64,000 bases of DNA from Selenomonas sp. WCT3 (lineage in GTDB: Bacteria; Bacillota; Negativicutes; Selenomonadales; Selenomonadaceae). Below are positions 44,977 through 55,212 of the stretch, one piece after another. The translations under genes were made by a program, and so were the position numbers. Under the pieces are notes generated by a model. It searched no databases. It saw nothing but the letters and a program-made list of their open reading frames with translations, and was not told the origin of the DNA. Each line of letters opens with the position of its first letter. Positions within the stretch are counted from its first letter, which is position 1. Location of the stretch: assembly GCA_900100835.1 (NCBI GenBank), contig FNCM01000003.1, positions 62,001-126,000 on the forward strand. Reading direction: 5' to 3'.

Positions 44977-45885
44977 ATGGAGTTTCGGCAATTAGAGTAT
45001 TTTTGTACCATCAGTGAATTGGAGAACTTTACGCGGACAGCTGAGGCACTGCATGTGTCTCAGCCGTCAGTCACCAAAGCCATCAAGGCATTAGAGGCAG
45101 AACTTGGAGTGATGCTTATCAATCGCAGCCAGAAGCATGTAAGTCTCACCGAGCAGGGAAAGGTGTTTTTGCTTCACGCCCAGCGAATCATGCAGGATGC
45201 GGCCTTTGCGAAAAAAGACATGATGCGGTATCGCTCAGATCGGCAGGACATCATCCACTTTGGTATGCCGCCGATGGTGGAGGGGTATCTTTTCCCGGAC
45301 TTCTTTATGAAGTTCAAGGAGCAGGTACCTGATGTCATGCTGGACGTGCAGGAGTATAGCGATTCCGATGAAGTGCGTCAGCGGGCGGAAAATGGCGAGT
45401 TGGATTTCGGCATTGTCATGGGAAGTGATGAGGAACATCCGGAGCATGCCATGCCGTTGCTGCAGGATACCATGGTGCTCTGCCTGCCGCCGGAACATCC
45501 ACTGGCAGAAGAGCCATCGGTATCCTTTGCGGAACTTCGCCATGAGAAGTTCATCATGCAGCAGCCCAATACTTATCAGTATCGTCAGATTATGGATCAC
45601 TGTGGGGAGTATGGCTATGTGCCGGATATCGTTCTGTGCACGTCGCAGCTCAAGACCATAAAACAGTTGGTGGCCAATGGCAGCGGGATTTCGGTGCTGC
45701 CAAATTTCGTAACGCAGATGGAAAGCATCTTTGTGCGTAGGCCACTATCGCCGGTTATGGGGGTGCAGGCGTCGTTGTTCTGGGGCGAGAATAAGAATTT
45801 ATCCAGGGCCGATACGCGGTTCATGCAGTTTATGAAGGAATATACGGAGACGCCGGATTTCCAGCAGCATTTCCGGCATTGTTGA
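44977..45885 (+). CDS. LysR-family transcriptional regulator
   Basis: 302 residues from ATG 44977 (a GGGGG run lies upstream). The N-terminal winged helix (about 1-60) reads LEYFCTISELENFTRTAEALHVSQPSVTKAIKALE-like, a standard LTTR helix-turn-helix; the remaining part is the two-lobed effector domain (about 88-300). Its effector cannot be predicted, and no obvious divergent target gene lies upstream, since the preceding operon runs in the same direction. Self-regulation through the repeats at 44865-44917 is plausible. smc starts 16 bp after its stop. Confidence 0.9.
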   Translation: MEFRQLEYFCTISELENFTRTAEALHVSQPSVTKAIKALEAELGVMLINRSQKHVSLTEQGKVFLLHAQRIMQDAAFAKKDMMRYRSDRQDIIHFGMPPMVEGYLFPDFFMKFKEQVPDVMLDVQEYSDSDEVRQRAENGELDFGIVMGSDEEHPEHAMPLLQDTMVLCLPPEHPLAEEPSVSFAELRHEKFIMQQPNTYQYRQIMDHCGEYGYVPDIVLCTSQLKTIKQLVANGSGISVLPNFVTQMESIFVRRPLSPVMGVQASLFWGENKNLSRADTRFMQFMKEYTETPDFQQHFRHC

Positions 45886-45901
45886 AGAGGCAGGTTAGAT
45901 T

Positions 45902-48900
45902 GTGCAATTAAAACGTCTTGAGGCATATGGATTCAAGTCCTTTGCGGATAAGATAACGATAGATTTTGACAAGGGCATCACGGCAATCGTTGGGCCGAAT
46001 GGTTCGGGCAAGAGTAATATCACCGATGCAATCCGCTGGGTTCTCGGTGAGCAGAATGTCCGCAATTTGCGTGGAACCAAGGCAGAAGACATCATCTTCA
46101 CGGGTTCGGCATCGCGCAAGGCCCTCGGTGTGGCTGAGGTATCCTTGTTTTTTGCCAACGATGGCACACTGCCGGTGGATTTTCGGGAAGTTGTGGTCAC
46201 GCGCCGGCTTTATCGTAGTGGCGAGAGTGAATTCTATATCAACCGTTCCCGCTGCCGTTTGAAGGATATCTATAATCTTTTTGCCGATACGGGCATTGGC
46301 CACGATGGTATGAGCATCATCGGCCAGAACCGCATCGATGATATCCTAAACAGCCGTCCGGAGGAGCGCCGGGCCTTCTTCGAGGAGACGGCGGGTATCA
46401 CCAAGTACCGCAACCGCAAGCGGGAGTCGGTGCGCAAGCTCACGGATACGGAAAATAACCTGATTCGCGTACAGGATATTATAAACGAAATCGAGAATCA
46501 GCTTGAGCCATTGGCGCGTCATGCCGAGAAAACCCGCGTGTTCAATGAACTCGACGAGGAGTACCGGAAATGCAAGATGACGAAGCTGGCCCAGGACTAT
46601 GCCAGGGAAAGCCAGCGCAAAACGGATAACGATGGCAAACTGACTGAGGCCCGGGATGCGGCGGTAGCGGCGGAGACGAAGGTTAAGGCGGTGGCTGCCC
46701 GGAAAGAACAGCTGGGCAAGGAAATCATCGACTTTGAGCAGCAGCTCAAGGAACAGGCCGATAAAAACGAGGCCATCCGGCAAAAAATCGAAGCAGCTTC
46801 CACCGAGATGGCTGCACTGCAGGAGCGGCAGGAGCAAAGTGATGCGGCAAAGGCGCGAATCCTTGCCCGTCGCCAGGAGCTCAACCATGAGGTGGCTCAG
46901 GCCGTGGCTGATATGGCGAAGCTTTCGGAAAAAGAAGCCCAACAGAAAAAAGACTTGGAGTTGGCGGATAGTTTGCTAAGCCAGGAAAAGGAGAAAGCAA
47001 AACGCATTGCAGACCGCATCCGGGAACAGAAAGAAGTCGATAAAAACGCTGCCGAGAAACGGGAGAAGGCCCAGGCGGACCTAACCCAGAAACAGCAGGA
47101 ACTGGCTCTTATCGAGCGGGATATTGAAAACGGCAGCGGGGACCAGGAAGCCCGGCAGGCAAGCCTTTTGGAAGCCCGGCAGGAACTAGAGCGGCTGGAA
47201 ACTTTGCAGGAGCAGCTCACAGCGGAAATCCATCAGCAGGATGAGGCAATAAAAGCGCGGGTAGCTGAGCAGCAGCAGGCCCAGACTGCCCAGCGGGAAG
47301 CGGCCCAGAAGATGGCCGATTGCCAGCAGCGCTACAATGAGACAAGTCAGCAGATAAAGTCGGCGGAAAGCAAGCTTCAGTTCCTCTCCCGCATGCAACA
47401 AGATTATGAGGGCTTTGGCAAAGCCGCCAAGGCGGTGCTAAAAAGCCGGGAGAGCTGGCGTACTGGCGTAGCCGGTGCTGTAGCGGAGCTTATCGATGTT
47501 CCCCGCGACTATGTGACGGCGTTGGAAATCGCCCTAGGAGGCAACCTGCAAAATATCGTCACCGAAGATACCGATACGGCTAAAGCTGCTATTGCGTATT
47601 TGAAGCGGGAACGGCAGGGGCGTGTGACCTTTTTGCCACTGTCCACCATCGTATCCCGGCCGCCCAAGGATATCGCCTTTTCAGCTAATGAAGGCGTGAT
47701 TGGCTGGGCCAGCGAACTGGTAAAGACGGAGGATAAGTTCCGCAAGATTGTGGACTTCCTGCTATCCCGGACGCTGGTGGTAGATACGCTGGATAACGGC
47801 CTTAAACTGGCGAAAAAACACAACTACAAACTCCGCATCGTCACCAAGGAGGGCGAACTGCTGAATCCAGGCGGTTCCCTTTCGGGCGGAAGCCGTCAGC
47901 ATCAGGAGTCCAGTTTCCTCAACCGCGGTGGTGAGATTGAAGAACTCAAAGAAAAGCTGGCGGGCGGGAAAAAATTGCTGGAAACCCTCGTGGCTGAGCG
48001 AAAGGCCGCTGAGCAGGCCCAGGTGGAGGCCGCCAAACGGCAGGATGAAGCCATGGAGGCCCTCCACGAGGCCAACGTCCATCGGGCTGAGCTTCGCGTG
48101 AGCCGGGAGCGTCTGACCGAGAATTTGACAAGTCAAAATTTGACCGTTAACGAGTTGGAAGAGGCTGCAGAAAAAATCAAGGCGACCTTTGCCAAGATTC
48201 AGGAAAAGCGCACCCTGGCAGCAAGAGCGGTGGCAACTGCCCAGCGTGAGTTCGACGAAGCGGATCACGCTGCGGAAGATGCAGCTATTGAACTGGAAGA
48301 CTTGGAACAGGATGCGGACGATTTGTCCGAGTACATCCAGAAGCGCGAAGTCAACCGGGCGGTATTGGAGCAGGAAGCCCTGCGGTCGCGGGAGCATTTG
48401 CTCTTGCGAACCCGGGATAAGGAGCGCAGCGAGCAGTCCCTGCGGGATAATGAGGCCGAGGAGCGGCAGTTGGTGGCAGGCCTGGAAGAAAGTGTCAGCC
48501 GCCTCGAAGTCATCCGCGGGCAGAATGCGAACTGGCAGAACCTCTTTGCCGAGGGACAGGCGGCCCATGATAAGCTCTATGCCCAGCGCATGACGAAGCT
48601 TACGGAGAGTCAGCAGGCGGACAAGGATGCCCATGAGGCAGCAAGAAAGCTCAATCAGGCCCAGGATCATGTCCACAAGCTGGAAATCATCGAGACGAAA
48701 CTCCAGCTGGCCTTGGAAGAATGGCAGGAGACCATCCTTTCGGAATATGGACTTACGCCGGAGCGAGCTGCCGAAGAGGCCTTGGATATGGAACCGCCAG
48801 CGGTGCATCATCGCATGAAGGAATTGGAGCGCAAGATAAAAGAACTGGGCCCGGTCAACCCCAATGCCTTGGAAGAATATGAGGAACAGCAAAAACGCCA

Positions 48901-49447
48901 TGACTTCATGGAGGGGCAGGCAAAAGACCTGATTGAGGCCAAGGAAAATCTGGAACATATCATCGCCGATATGGATGAAGCGATGACCAAACAGTTCAAA
49001 GAAGCCTTTGCCCAGATTCAGGTTTACTTTGCCGATATCTTTGTGCGCCTCTTTGGCGGTGGCAAGGCCGAGTTGAAGCTTTTGGATGAACACGATGTGT
49101 TAAACACCGGTGTCGATATCTTGGTGACCCTGCCCCAGAAGAAGCGGCAGAACCTCTCGGCTCTCTCAGGCGGCGAGCGCGCGCTGACTGTCATTGCACT
49201 GTTGTTCTCGTTCTTGCGCTATCGTCCATCGCCGTTTTCGGTACTGGACGAAATCGATGCGCCGCTTGATGAAGCAAACGTCGTTCGTTTTGGTTCGTTC
49301 CTGCGGGAATTTGCCGAAAATACGCAGTTCATCGTCGTAACGCATCGTAAGGGCACGATGGAATCGGTGGACACCATGTATGGCGTCACCATTGAAGATG
49401 CGGGTGTATCCAAGATACTGTCCGTCAAACTGGATGATATAGAATAA
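45902..49447 (+). CDS. smc: Chromosome segregation protein SMC
   Basis: Condensin ATPase for chromosome compaction. 1181 residues beginning GTG 45902: Walker A GPNGSGKSNI near residue 32, RNLRGTKAEDIIF and the Q-loop, long coiled coil (about 170-500), hinge domain (about 515-665), returning coil (about 670-1010), signature LSGGERALTVIALLF (about 1090) and Walker B FSVLDEIDAPLDEANV. The coiled-coil part is very rich in Gln, Glu, Ala and Arg. It contains one TTGACAAGTCAA palindrome (48125-48136). smc-ftsY adjacency is standard in Firmicutes. ScpA/ScpB are not here. Confidence 0.97.
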   Translation: MQLKRLEAYGFKSFADKITIDFDKGITAIVGPNGSGKSNITDAIRWVLGEQNVRNLRGTKAEDIIFTGSASRKALGVAEVSLFFANDGTLPVDFREVVVTRRLYRSGESEFYINRSRCRLKDIYNLFADTGIGHDGMSIIGQNRIDDILNSRPEERRAFFEETAGITKYRNRKRESVRKLTDTENNLIRVQDIINEIENQLEPLARHAEKTRVFNELDEEYRKCKMTKLAQDYARESQRKTDNDGKLTEARDAAVAAETKVKAVAARKEQLGKEIIDFEQQLKEQADKNEAIRQKIEAASTEMAALQERQEQSDAAKARILARRQELNHEVAQAVADMAKLSEKEAQQKKDLELADSLLSQEKEKAKRIADRIREQKEVDKNAAEKREKAQADLTQKQQELALIERDIENGSGDQEARQASLLEARQELERLETLQEQLTAEIHQQDEAIKARVAEQQQAQTAQREAAQKMADCQQRYNETSQQIKSAESKLQFLSRMQQDYEGFGKAAKAVLKSRESWRTGVAGAVAELIDVPRDYVTALEIALGGNLQNIVTEDTDTAKAAIAYLKRERQGRVTFLPLSTIVSRPPKDIAFSANEGVIGWASELVKTEDKFRKIVDFLLSRTLVVDTLDNGLKLAKKHNYKLRIVTKEGELLNPGGSLSGGSRQHQESSFLNRGGEIEELKEKLAGGKKLLETLVAERKAAEQAQVEAAKRQDEAMEALHEANVHRAELRVSRERLTENLTSQNLTVNELEEAAEKIKATFAKIQEKRTLAARAVATAQREFDEADHAAEDAAIELEDLEQDADDLSEYIQKREVNRAVLEQEALRSREHLLLRTRDKERSEQSLRDNEAEERQLVAGLEESVSRLEVIRGQNANWQNLFAEGQAAHDKLYAQRMTKLTESQQADKDAHEAARKLNQAQDHVHKLEIIETKLQLALEEWQETILSEYGLTPERAAEEALDMEPPAVHHRMKELERKIKELGPVNPNALEEYEEQQKRHDFMEGQAKDLIEAKENLEHIIADMDEAMTKQFKEAFAQIQVYFADIFVRLFGGGKAELKLLDEHDVLNTGVDILVTLPQKKRQNLSALSGGERALTVIALLFSFLRYRPSPFSVLDEIDAPLDEANVVRFGSFLREFAENTQFIVVTHRKGTMESVDTMYGVTIEDAGVSKILSVKLDDIE

Positions 49448-49460
49448 ACGGAGGCAATCC

Positions 49461-50375
49461 ATGGGATTTTTTGATAAACTGAAAAAAGGTTTGAACAAGA
49501 CGCGGGAAAACCTGACCAATAAGATTGAAAAGCTCGTCATCGGCTATGCGGATATCGATGAGGACTTTTTGGAAGAGCTGGAAGAAACGCTGATTATGGC
49601 TGACGTCGGCGTGCAGACTACCGAGACGCTGATGACGGCGGTTCGTAAGGGCATCAAGAAAAAGGAAATCAATACTCCGGAGGATTTGAAACCCTTCCTG
49701 CAGAAAACGATTGTGGACATCCTCAATCGCGGCGAGGATACGACGCGCAAGGCCGAAGAAGGCCCCACGGTGCTGCTGGTCATCGGTGTCAACGGCGCCG
49801 GCAAGACGACCACCATCGGCAAGCTCAGCGCCTACTACAAGGAACAGGGCAAATCGGTTATGCTGGCGGCTGCCGATACTTTCCGGGCGGCCGCTATCGA
49901 CCAGCTGGAAGTCTGGGGACAGCGCACCGGCGTTCCGGTAATCAAACACGAAGAGGGCTCCGACCCGGCAGCGGTGGCCTTTGATGCCGTAAAGGCGGCC
50001 AAAGCGCGCGGCATTGACATGCTGATTATCGACACTGCTGGCCGTTTGCAAACCAAGTCCAACCTCATGCAGGAGCTTGAAAAAATCAATCGTGTCATCG
50101 GCCGCGAGATTCCGGGGGCACCCCATGAGACCCTGCTGGTGCTCGATGCCACCACGGGCCAGAATGCCATCAGTCAGGCCGAGCTCTTCACCAAGGCCGC
50201 ACCGATTTCTGGTGTTGTGCTCACGAAACTCGACGGCACGGCCAAGGGCGGCGTGGTTATCGGCATCAAAAACCAGCTTTCCATGCCAGTAAAATGGATT
50301 GGCGTCGGCGAAGGTGTCGAAGATCTGCGTCCCTTCAACGCCGATGATTTTGCCAAGGCCTTGTTCGAGGGATAA
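49461..50375 (+). CDS. ftsY: Signal-recognition-particle receptor FtsY
   Basis: SRP GTPase receptor for membrane targeting. 304 residues: a short N-terminal helix [13 protein letters not shown] for membrane contact, N domain (about 20-90), then G domain with G1 [14 protein letters not shown] (about 106-119), [11 protein letters not shown] (G2), DTAGRLQ (G3), [10 protein letters not shown] (G4) and the C-terminal closing helix. It lacks the long acidic A domain of E. coli, as in other Firmicutes. GGAGGC lies 8 bp before the ATG. Confidence 0.97.
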   Translation: MGFFDKLKKGLNKTRENLTNKIEKLVIGYADIDEDFLEELEETLIMADVGVQTTETLMTAVRKGIKKKEINTPEDLKPFLQKTIVDILNRGEDTTRKAEEGPTVLLVIGVNGAGKTTTIGKLSAYYKEQGKSVMLAAADTFRAAAIDQLEVWGQRTGVPVIKHEEGSDPAAVAFDAVKAAKARGIDMLIIDTAGRLQTKSNLMQELEKINRVIGREIPGAPHETLLVLDATTGQNAISQAELFTKAAPISGVVLTKLDGTAKGGVVIGIKNQLSMPVKWIGVGEGVEDLRPFNADDFAKALFEG

Positions 50376-50452
50376 AAGTCATAAAGATGCCACCTTCCAG
50401 ATTTCTGCACCGGACAAGAAGGAAGTAACTAGTAACGGTAGTGAGATTGCAT

Positions 50453-50601
50453 AAAAAACTCTCGGACATTTGATTGGCTTACGTGTGAAGCAATCGAATG
50501 TCCGAGAGTTTTCTTTTCGTAATTTGGGAGCCGGCTGCAGGACCGTCAAACCGTGGTTGGCGTCGGGTTATTGGACGGGACAGCCGGCATGATTGGTTTA
50601 T
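50453..50601 (-). ncRNA. Candidate small RNA on the minus strand
   Basis: Reading the minus strand, TGGTATACT (complement of 50608-50616) is an extended -10 promoter element. A transcript starting near 50601 would contain an 8-bp GC-rich closing stem (50530-50588) and end at the 19-bp hairpin followed by TTTTTT at about 50453. The -35 is weak. A plus-strand reading also offers the hairpin as the ftsY terminator, so orientation is uncertain. Confidence 0.4.
50458..50515 (+). terminator. Strong hairpin, terminator of ftsY (bidirectional)
   Basis: ACTCTCGGACATTTGATTG (50458-50476) pairs with 50491-50509, one wobble, loop of 14 nt, and a T-rich tail TTTTCTTTT. Confidence 0.75.
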
Positions 50602-50720
50602 ACATTAAGTATACCATATATTCTGAATAGTTGCACTATATTAGGGGGATATTTTTGCCGACAAGATGGCGATGTTTCATAAACATTTCATAGGTATCGA
50701 TTATAACGTGTTTAAGGATT

Positions 50721-50754
50721 CATATTTGTATTTATTTCAAATATGAGGTATTAT
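50721..50754 (+). promoter_or_regulatory. pflB promoter overlapped by a palindrome
   Basis: TTGTAT (50726-50731), 17-bp spacer and TATTAT (50749-50754) lie about 50 bp before pflB. CATATTTG (50721-50728) and CAAATATG (50738-50745) form a perfect 8-bp inverted repeat with 9-bp spacing that covers the -35 and most of the spacer, a repressor-like position. Confidence 0.55.
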
Positions 50755-50805
50755 GATTAGGTAATAAAAACAGTGCAGGAAAAAATCCATCAAGGAGGCA
50801 CAACG

Positions 50806-53061
50806 ATGTTGAATCACGAACAGTGGAATGGTTTTACCGGAGGGCTTTGGCGCGAGGAAATCAATGTCCGCGACTTTATACAGAAAAACTACCAGCCGTA
50901 TGAGGGGGATGAATCCTTCCTGGCTGCTCCGACGGATGCTACGAATAAACTGTGGGGAAGATTGCAGGAACTGCAGAAGGAAGAACGCCAAAAGGGCGGC
51001 GTTTTGGATATGGATGTGGATATCGTATCCGGTCTGACTTCCCATGGGGCAGGCTATATCGATGAATCTATGAAGGATTTGGAACGGGTTGTCGGCCTCC
51101 AGACAGACAAGCCGCTGAAGCGTGCCTTCATGCCCTATGGCGGCATTAAGATGGCAGAGCAGGCTTGCCAGAACTATGGCTATGAGCCAAGTGCGAAACT
51201 TCATGAGATTTTTACGAAATATCATAAGACCCACAATCAGGCAGTGTTTGATGCCTATACGCCGGAAATCCGCCGTGCCCGTCACAGCCATATCATCACG
51301 GGCTTGCCGGATACCTATGGCCGCGGCCGCATCGTGGGCGACTACCGCCGCGTAGCGCTTTATGGTATCGACCAGCTGATTGCTTCCAAAGAAGCGGACA
51401 AGGCGAATGTCGGTATTGATGGGGTTATGACCGACGATGTCATCCGCCAGCGGGAGGAGCTCACGGAGCAGATCCGTGCGCTGCAGGGCATGAAAGAAAT
51501 GGCTGCCATCTATGGCTTTGACATCTCGGCCCCGGCCAAGGATGCCCGCGAGGCTGTACAGTGGCTCTATTTTGGCTATCTGGCCGCCATCAAGACCCAG
51601 AACGGCGCTGCCATGAGTGTTGGCCGCATTTCGACCTTCCTCGATATCTACATCGAGCGCGACATTCAGAACGGCAAGCTGACGGAAGCGGAGGCCCAGG
51701 AGCTCATCGACCATCTTGTCATGAAGTTCCGCATGGTAAAATTTGCGCGCATCACATCCTATAATGAGCTGTTCTCAGGCGACCCGGTCTGGGCGACGCT
51801 GGAAGTTGCCGGCATCGGCATGGATGGCCGCAGCCTGGTAACGAAGAACGACTACCGCTTCCTGCATACCCTTGAGAATATGGGCCCGGCTCCAGAGCCG
51901 AACCTCACGGTGCTCTATTCCTCGGCGCTGCCGGAGAACTTCAAGCGCTATGCGGCCAAGATTTCGGTGACGACGAGCTCCATCCAGTATGAGAACGACG
52001 ATGTCATGAAGGTGGAGTGGGGCGATGACTACTCCATCTGCTGCTGCGTATCGGCTACCCAGACGGGCAAGGAGATGCAGTTCTTCGGGGCGCGCGCGAA
52101 CCTGGCCAAGTGCCTGCTCTATGCCATCAATGGCGGTGTGGACGAGAAGTCCGGCGAGCAGATTGGGCCGGAGTACCGCGGTGTCACCGGGGATATCCTG
52201 GATTACGAGGATGTCGTGAAGAAATTCGACCGCATGATGGATTGGCTGGCAGGTCTTTACGTCAATACGCTGAACCTCATCCAGTATATGCACGATAAAT
52301 ATTACTATGAGGCCGCTGAGATGGCCCTTATCGATACGGATGTGCGCCGCACGTTTGCTACGGGTATTGCTGGCTTCTCCCATGTGGTTGACTCCCTGTC
52401 GGCCATCAAATACGCCAAGGTCAAGGCTATCCGCAACGACGCGGGCATCGTGACCGATTACGAGACGACGGGGGATTTCCCGCGTTACGGCAATGACGAT
52501 GAGCGTGCCGACGAGATTGCCAAGTGGCTCTTAAAGTCGTTCCTCGACAAGATCAAGTCCCGTCACACCTATCGCAACTCGGAGCCGACGACGTCGATCC
52601 TTACGATCACGTCGAATGTGGTCTATGGCAAATACACGGGGGCAATGCCGGATGGCCGCAAGGCTGGCGTACCGCTCTCGCCGGGGGCTAACCCAAGCTA
52701 TGGTGCCGAGCAGAATGGCCTGTTGGCATCGCTGAACTCCGTGGCAAAACTGCCCTATGAGTGGGCCCTTGACGGCATCTCCAATACCCAGAGCATGACG
52801 CCGGAGGCCCTCGGCCATAATGACGAGGAGCGTTCCGCGCAGCTTGTGAATGTGCTTGACGGCTACTTCGACCAGGGCGCCCATCATCTGAACGTCAACG
52901 TCTTTGGCCGCGAGAAACTCCTCGATGCCATGGAGCATCCGGAGAAGGAAGAGTATGCAAACTTCACGATCCGCGTCTCGGGCTATGCGGTCAAGTTCAT
53001 CAACCTGACCCGCGAGCAGCAGCTTGACGTCATTGCTAGAACCTTCCATGCACACATGTAA
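50806..53061 (+). CDS. pflB: Formate C-acetyltransferase (pyruvate formate-lyase)
   Basis: Glycyl-radical enzyme converting pyruvate and CoA to formate and acetyl-CoA, a main anaerobic route. 751 residues from ATG 50806 (AAGGAGG upstream; GTG 50773 is not preferred). The active-site Cys pair lies in [14 protein letters not shown] (about residues 408-421), and the radical glycine in [11 protein letters not shown] (about residue 728), near the C-terminus. Size and motifs match genuine PFL rather than diol-dehydratase relatives. The high GC3 and preferred codons suggest strong expression. The 3' end overlaps pflA. Confidence 0.97.
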   Translation: MLNHEQWNGFTGGLWREEINVRDFIQKNYQPYEGDESFLAAPTDATNKLWGRLQELQKEERQKGGVLDMDVDIVSGLTSHGAGYIDESMKDLERVVGLQTDKPLKRAFMPYGGIKMAEQACQNYGYEPSAKLHEIFTKYHKTHNQAVFDAYTPEIRRARHSHIITGLPDTYGRGRIVGDYRRVALYGIDQLIASKEADKANVGIDGVMTDDVIRQREELTEQIRALQGMKEMAAIYGFDISAPAKDAREAVQWLYFGYLAAIKTQNGAAMSVGRISTFLDIYIERDIQNGKLTEAEAQELIDHLVMKFRMVKFARITSYNELFSGDPVWATLEVAGIGMDGRSLVTKNDYRFLHTLENMGPAPEPNLTVLYSSALPENFKRYAAKISVTTSSIQYENDDVMKVEWGDDYSICCCVSATQTGKEMQFFGARANLAKCLLYAINGGVDEKSGEQIGPEYRGVTGDILDYEDVVKKFDRMMDWLAGLYVNTLNLIQYMHDKYYYEAAEMALIDTDVRRTFATGIAGFSHVVDSLSAIKYAKVKAIRNDAGIVTDYETTGDFPRYGNDDERADEIAKWLLKSFLDKIKSRHTYRNSEPTTSILTITSNVVYGKYTGAMPDGRKAGVPLSPGANPSYGAEQNGLLASLNSVAKLPYEWALDGISNTQSMTPEALGHNDEERSAQLVNVLDGYFDQGAHHLNVNVFGREKLLDAMEHPEKEEYANFTIRVSGYAVKFINLTREQQLDVIARTFHAHM

Positions 53062-53803
53062 GGGGTATATCAATGCGGTAGAGAGCTTCGGCTCGGTGGA
53101 CGGGCCGGGGCTTCGCTACATCTTCTTCCTGCAGGGCTGCCCGCTGCGCTGCAAGTACTGCCATAATCCCGAAACCTGGCAGGGCACAGGCGGCACGGAG
53201 ATGACGGCCCCAGAGGCACTGGCTAAGGCCCTGCGCTACAAGTCCTATTGGAAAAATGGCGGTGGCATCACCGTGTCGGGGGGCGAGCCGCTGCTACAGG
53301 CAGAATTTGTCACAGAACTGTTTACGCTGGCCAAGGAGCAGGGCGTTTCGACCTGCATCGATACCTCAGGCGCTGTCTTTTCCCGGGAAGAGCCGGTGCT
53401 TTCAAAGCTTACCTCACTGCTGGCCGTAACGGATACGGTGCTCCTGGATATCAAGCATATTGACATGTCAAAACATCGGGACTTGACCGGTCAAGATAAC
53501 ACACAGATTCTTGATTTTGCCAAATACCTGGCTGAAATCGGGAAACCAGTCTGGATTCGCCATGTCCTTGTACCGGGCATTACCGATGATGCGGAAAGCC
53601 TTGCTCAATTGTCCAGCTTTGTGGCGGGACTTGGCAATGTCCAGCGCTTTGAAGTACTGCCTTATCATCGCCTGGCCATCCATAAATACGAAGAACTGGG
53701 GCTGGATTACCCTTTGTCCGATGTGCCAGAGCCAACAAAGAAAATGGTAGCAAGGGCAGAAGAAATCCTGCGCACAAGTGAATATCAGGGATATAAACGC
53801 TGA
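53048..53803 (+). CDS. pflA: Pyruvate formate-lyase activating enzyme
   Basis: Radical SAM enzyme that installs the glycyl radical on PflB. From ATG 53048 it has 251 residues and overlaps pflB by 14 bp; no good ribosome site is seen, so translational coupling is likely. [15 protein letters not shown] holds the CX3CX2C cluster motif (about residues 29-36), then SGGEPLLQ, and the KYEELG and PEPTKKM C-terminal segments. Two copies of the TTGACNNGTCAA palindrome occur in it (53460 and 53483). Confidence 0.96.
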   Translation: MHTCKGYINAVESFGSVDGPGLRYIFFLQGCPLRCKYCHNPETWQGTGGTEMTAPEALAKALRYKSYWKNGGGITVSGGEPLLQAEFVTELFTLAKEQGVSTCIDTSGAVFSREEPVLSKLTSLLAVTDTVLLDIKHIDMSKHRDLTGQDNTQILDFAKYLAEIGKPVWIRHVLVPGITDDAESLAQLSSFVAGLGNVQRFEVLPYHRLAIHKYEELGLDYPLSDVPEPTKKMVARAEEILRTSEYQGYKR

Positions 53804-53835
53804 ATAACAAAGTACGTTTGTCATATCCCATAAAT

Positions 53836-53860
53836 CAGCGGTCCGAAAGGGCCGCTTTTT
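53836..53860 (+). terminator. Terminator after pflA
   Basis: AGCGGTCC-GAAA-GGGCCGCT stem-loop (53836-53855) followed by TTTTT. Confidence 0.85.
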
Positions 53861-53985
53861 CTATGCGCAAAAAGCGTGAGAAGGTAGACTTACGCAATAA
53901 TATTTGCTGAGAAAAAGGGAAATGATTGTTGGTTCGCGAATTTCAAGGCATCAGCAATTGTCAATCATAAAGGAGTAGTGGCTAT

Positions 53986-55125
53986 ATGGACAATCAAAAT
54001 CCTGTTATGGCGGCCGACAAAGCCGACCGCAACGATATTATCATCAAGACTAGCGTCATAGGTATCCTGACCAATGTGCTACTAGCCGCCTTTAAGGCGG
54101 CTATCGGCCTGGCGGCCAATTCCATCGCCGTGACCTTGGATGCGGTGAATAATCTTTCCGATGCCCTTTCTTCTGTTATCACCATTGCCGGGACGAAACT
54201 GGCGGGGAAACTTCCGGATAAAGAGCATCCCTTCGGCTATGGCCGGATTGAGTACCTCAGCGCTTTGGTGGTGGCAGGCATCGTGCTTTATGCAGGTATC
54301 ACCGCCGCCGTGGAATCCGTGAAGAAAATGATTTCGCCGGAGGTGCCGGATTACAGCGTGACGGCACTGATCATCATCGGTGCAGCAGTGGTCGTAAAGA
54401 TAATATTGGGAAGATTCGTCAAGGCGCAGGGGGAAAGAGTAAACTCCGGTTCCTTGGTTGCCTCGGGGTCTGATGCTTTGTTTGATGCTGTGCTTTCGCT
54501 ATCGGTGCTTATATCGGCTATCCTCTTTATTGCTACCGGCATATCGCTGGAGGCTTATGTCGGTGCCGTGATTTCTGGTTTCATCATCAAATCGGGTATC
54601 GACATGATACGGGACACTTTGGATGAAATACTGGGGAAACGTATGGATAAAGAAACATCCCGGCAATTGAAATCGTTGTTGTCCGATGAACCGGAAGTGC
54701 GGGGGGCCCATGACCTGGTTATTTATAATTACGGGCCGGACAAGGACTTGGCCTCGGTTCACTTGGAACTTCCGGATACCATGAGCGTAAAAGAAGTAGA
54801 TAGTCTGACTAGGCGGTTGGAAATGAAGGTGTTCAAGGCGACGGGCATTATTCTTGCCGCGGTAGGGGTCTATTCTTACAACACGGAGGACAGTGTGGCG
54901 GCAAGGGTGCGGGTTGATGTGACGAAACTGGTGCTGGCCCATGAATGGGCTTTGCAGCTTCACGGTTTTTACTTGGATGAAACAGCTAAGATTATGCGGT
55001 TTGACGTAGTCATGAGTTTTGATATACCGCATAAAGAAGGTGTGCGGATCCTTCAAGAGGAGATGCGGGCCGCTTATCCGCAGTACGATATTCAGATTGT
55101 GCCAGATGTAGACTTATCCGACTGA
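53986..55125 (+). CDS. Cation diffusion facilitator family metal transporter
   Basis: Proton-coupled exporter of divalent metals such as Zn, Mn, Fe or Co. 379 residues with six membrane helices (about 18-215). Seen: DAVNNLSDALSSV in TM2 and the matching SDALFDAVLS of TM5 form the DxxxD-type transport site. A long C-terminal cytoplasmic domain (about 215-379, two CDF ferredoxin-like modules) is larger than in the ZitB type and resembles the YdfM/MntE-like family. AGGAG lies upstream. It is preceded by a terminator and followed by a 185-bp gap before the rubrerythrin gene. Confidence 0.88.
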   Translation: MDNQNPVMAADKADRNDIIIKTSVIGILTNVLLAAFKAAIGLAANSIAVTLDAVNNLSDALSSVITIAGTKLAGKLPDKEHPFGYGRIEYLSALVVAGIVLYAGITAAVESVKKMISPEVPDYSVTALIIIGAAVVVKIILGRFVKAQGERVNSGSLVASGSDALFDAVLSLSVLISAILFIATGISLEAYVGAVISGFIIKSGIDMIRDTLDEILGKRMDKETSRQLKSLLSDEPEVRGAHDLVIYNYGPDKDLASVHLELPDTMSVKEVDSLTRRLEMKVFKATGIILAAVGVYSYNTEDSVAARVRVDVTKLVLAHEWALQLHGFYLDETAKIMRFDVVMSFDIPHKEGVRILQEEMRAAYPQYDIQIVPDVDLSD

Positions 55126-55212
55126 CCGGCAGCAGCTTTTTATGACACCAGCAGGTTGAAGGAGCAGGCATAGGTTAATGTGAGTTTTACTACGGAGAAA
55201 TGAGATTTTTAT

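Larger units (their letters stand above)
50376..50770. other. 395-bp structured intergenic region between ftsY and pflB
   Basis: No gene is supported here. Contents: a 19-bp inverted repeat (50458-50476 with 50491-50509, one mismatch), with A/T runs on both sides so it can terminate on either strand; a second inverted repeat GCCGGCTG (50530-50537) with CAGCCGGC (50581-50588), containing a nested CCGTC/GACGG pair; ATGTTTCATAAACAT (50672-50686); and the pflB promoter region. A small RNA on the minus strand is possible (separate entry). Confidence 0.7.

Noticed and set aside
47762..49093. 443-codon antisense frame inside smc
   Set aside because: A shadow of the coiled-coil repeats of smc; no start context or recognisable domain.
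45902..49447. Smc as an Rad50/SbcC-type nuclease partner
   Set aside because: The hinge domain between the coils and the LSGGERALT signature fit SMC; no zinc hook CXXC is present.
50530..50588. ZTP (pfl motif) riboswitch upstream of pflB
   Set aside because: CCGTGGTTGGC looked similar to the pfl motif, but P1, the J2/1 strand and the CCGCCTGGGC-type 3' domain do not line up; the structure ends 217 bp before pflB with a promoter in between.
22727..53494. Coding explanation of the palindrome as a repeated LTGQ protein motif
   Set aside because: LTGQ does account for three copies (lon, flavodoxin, pflA 53483), but not for smc (LTSQ), the frame-shifted copy at 53460 or the noncoding copy at 60761; LTGQ in sdaAB uses other codons. 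Kept as a finding instead.
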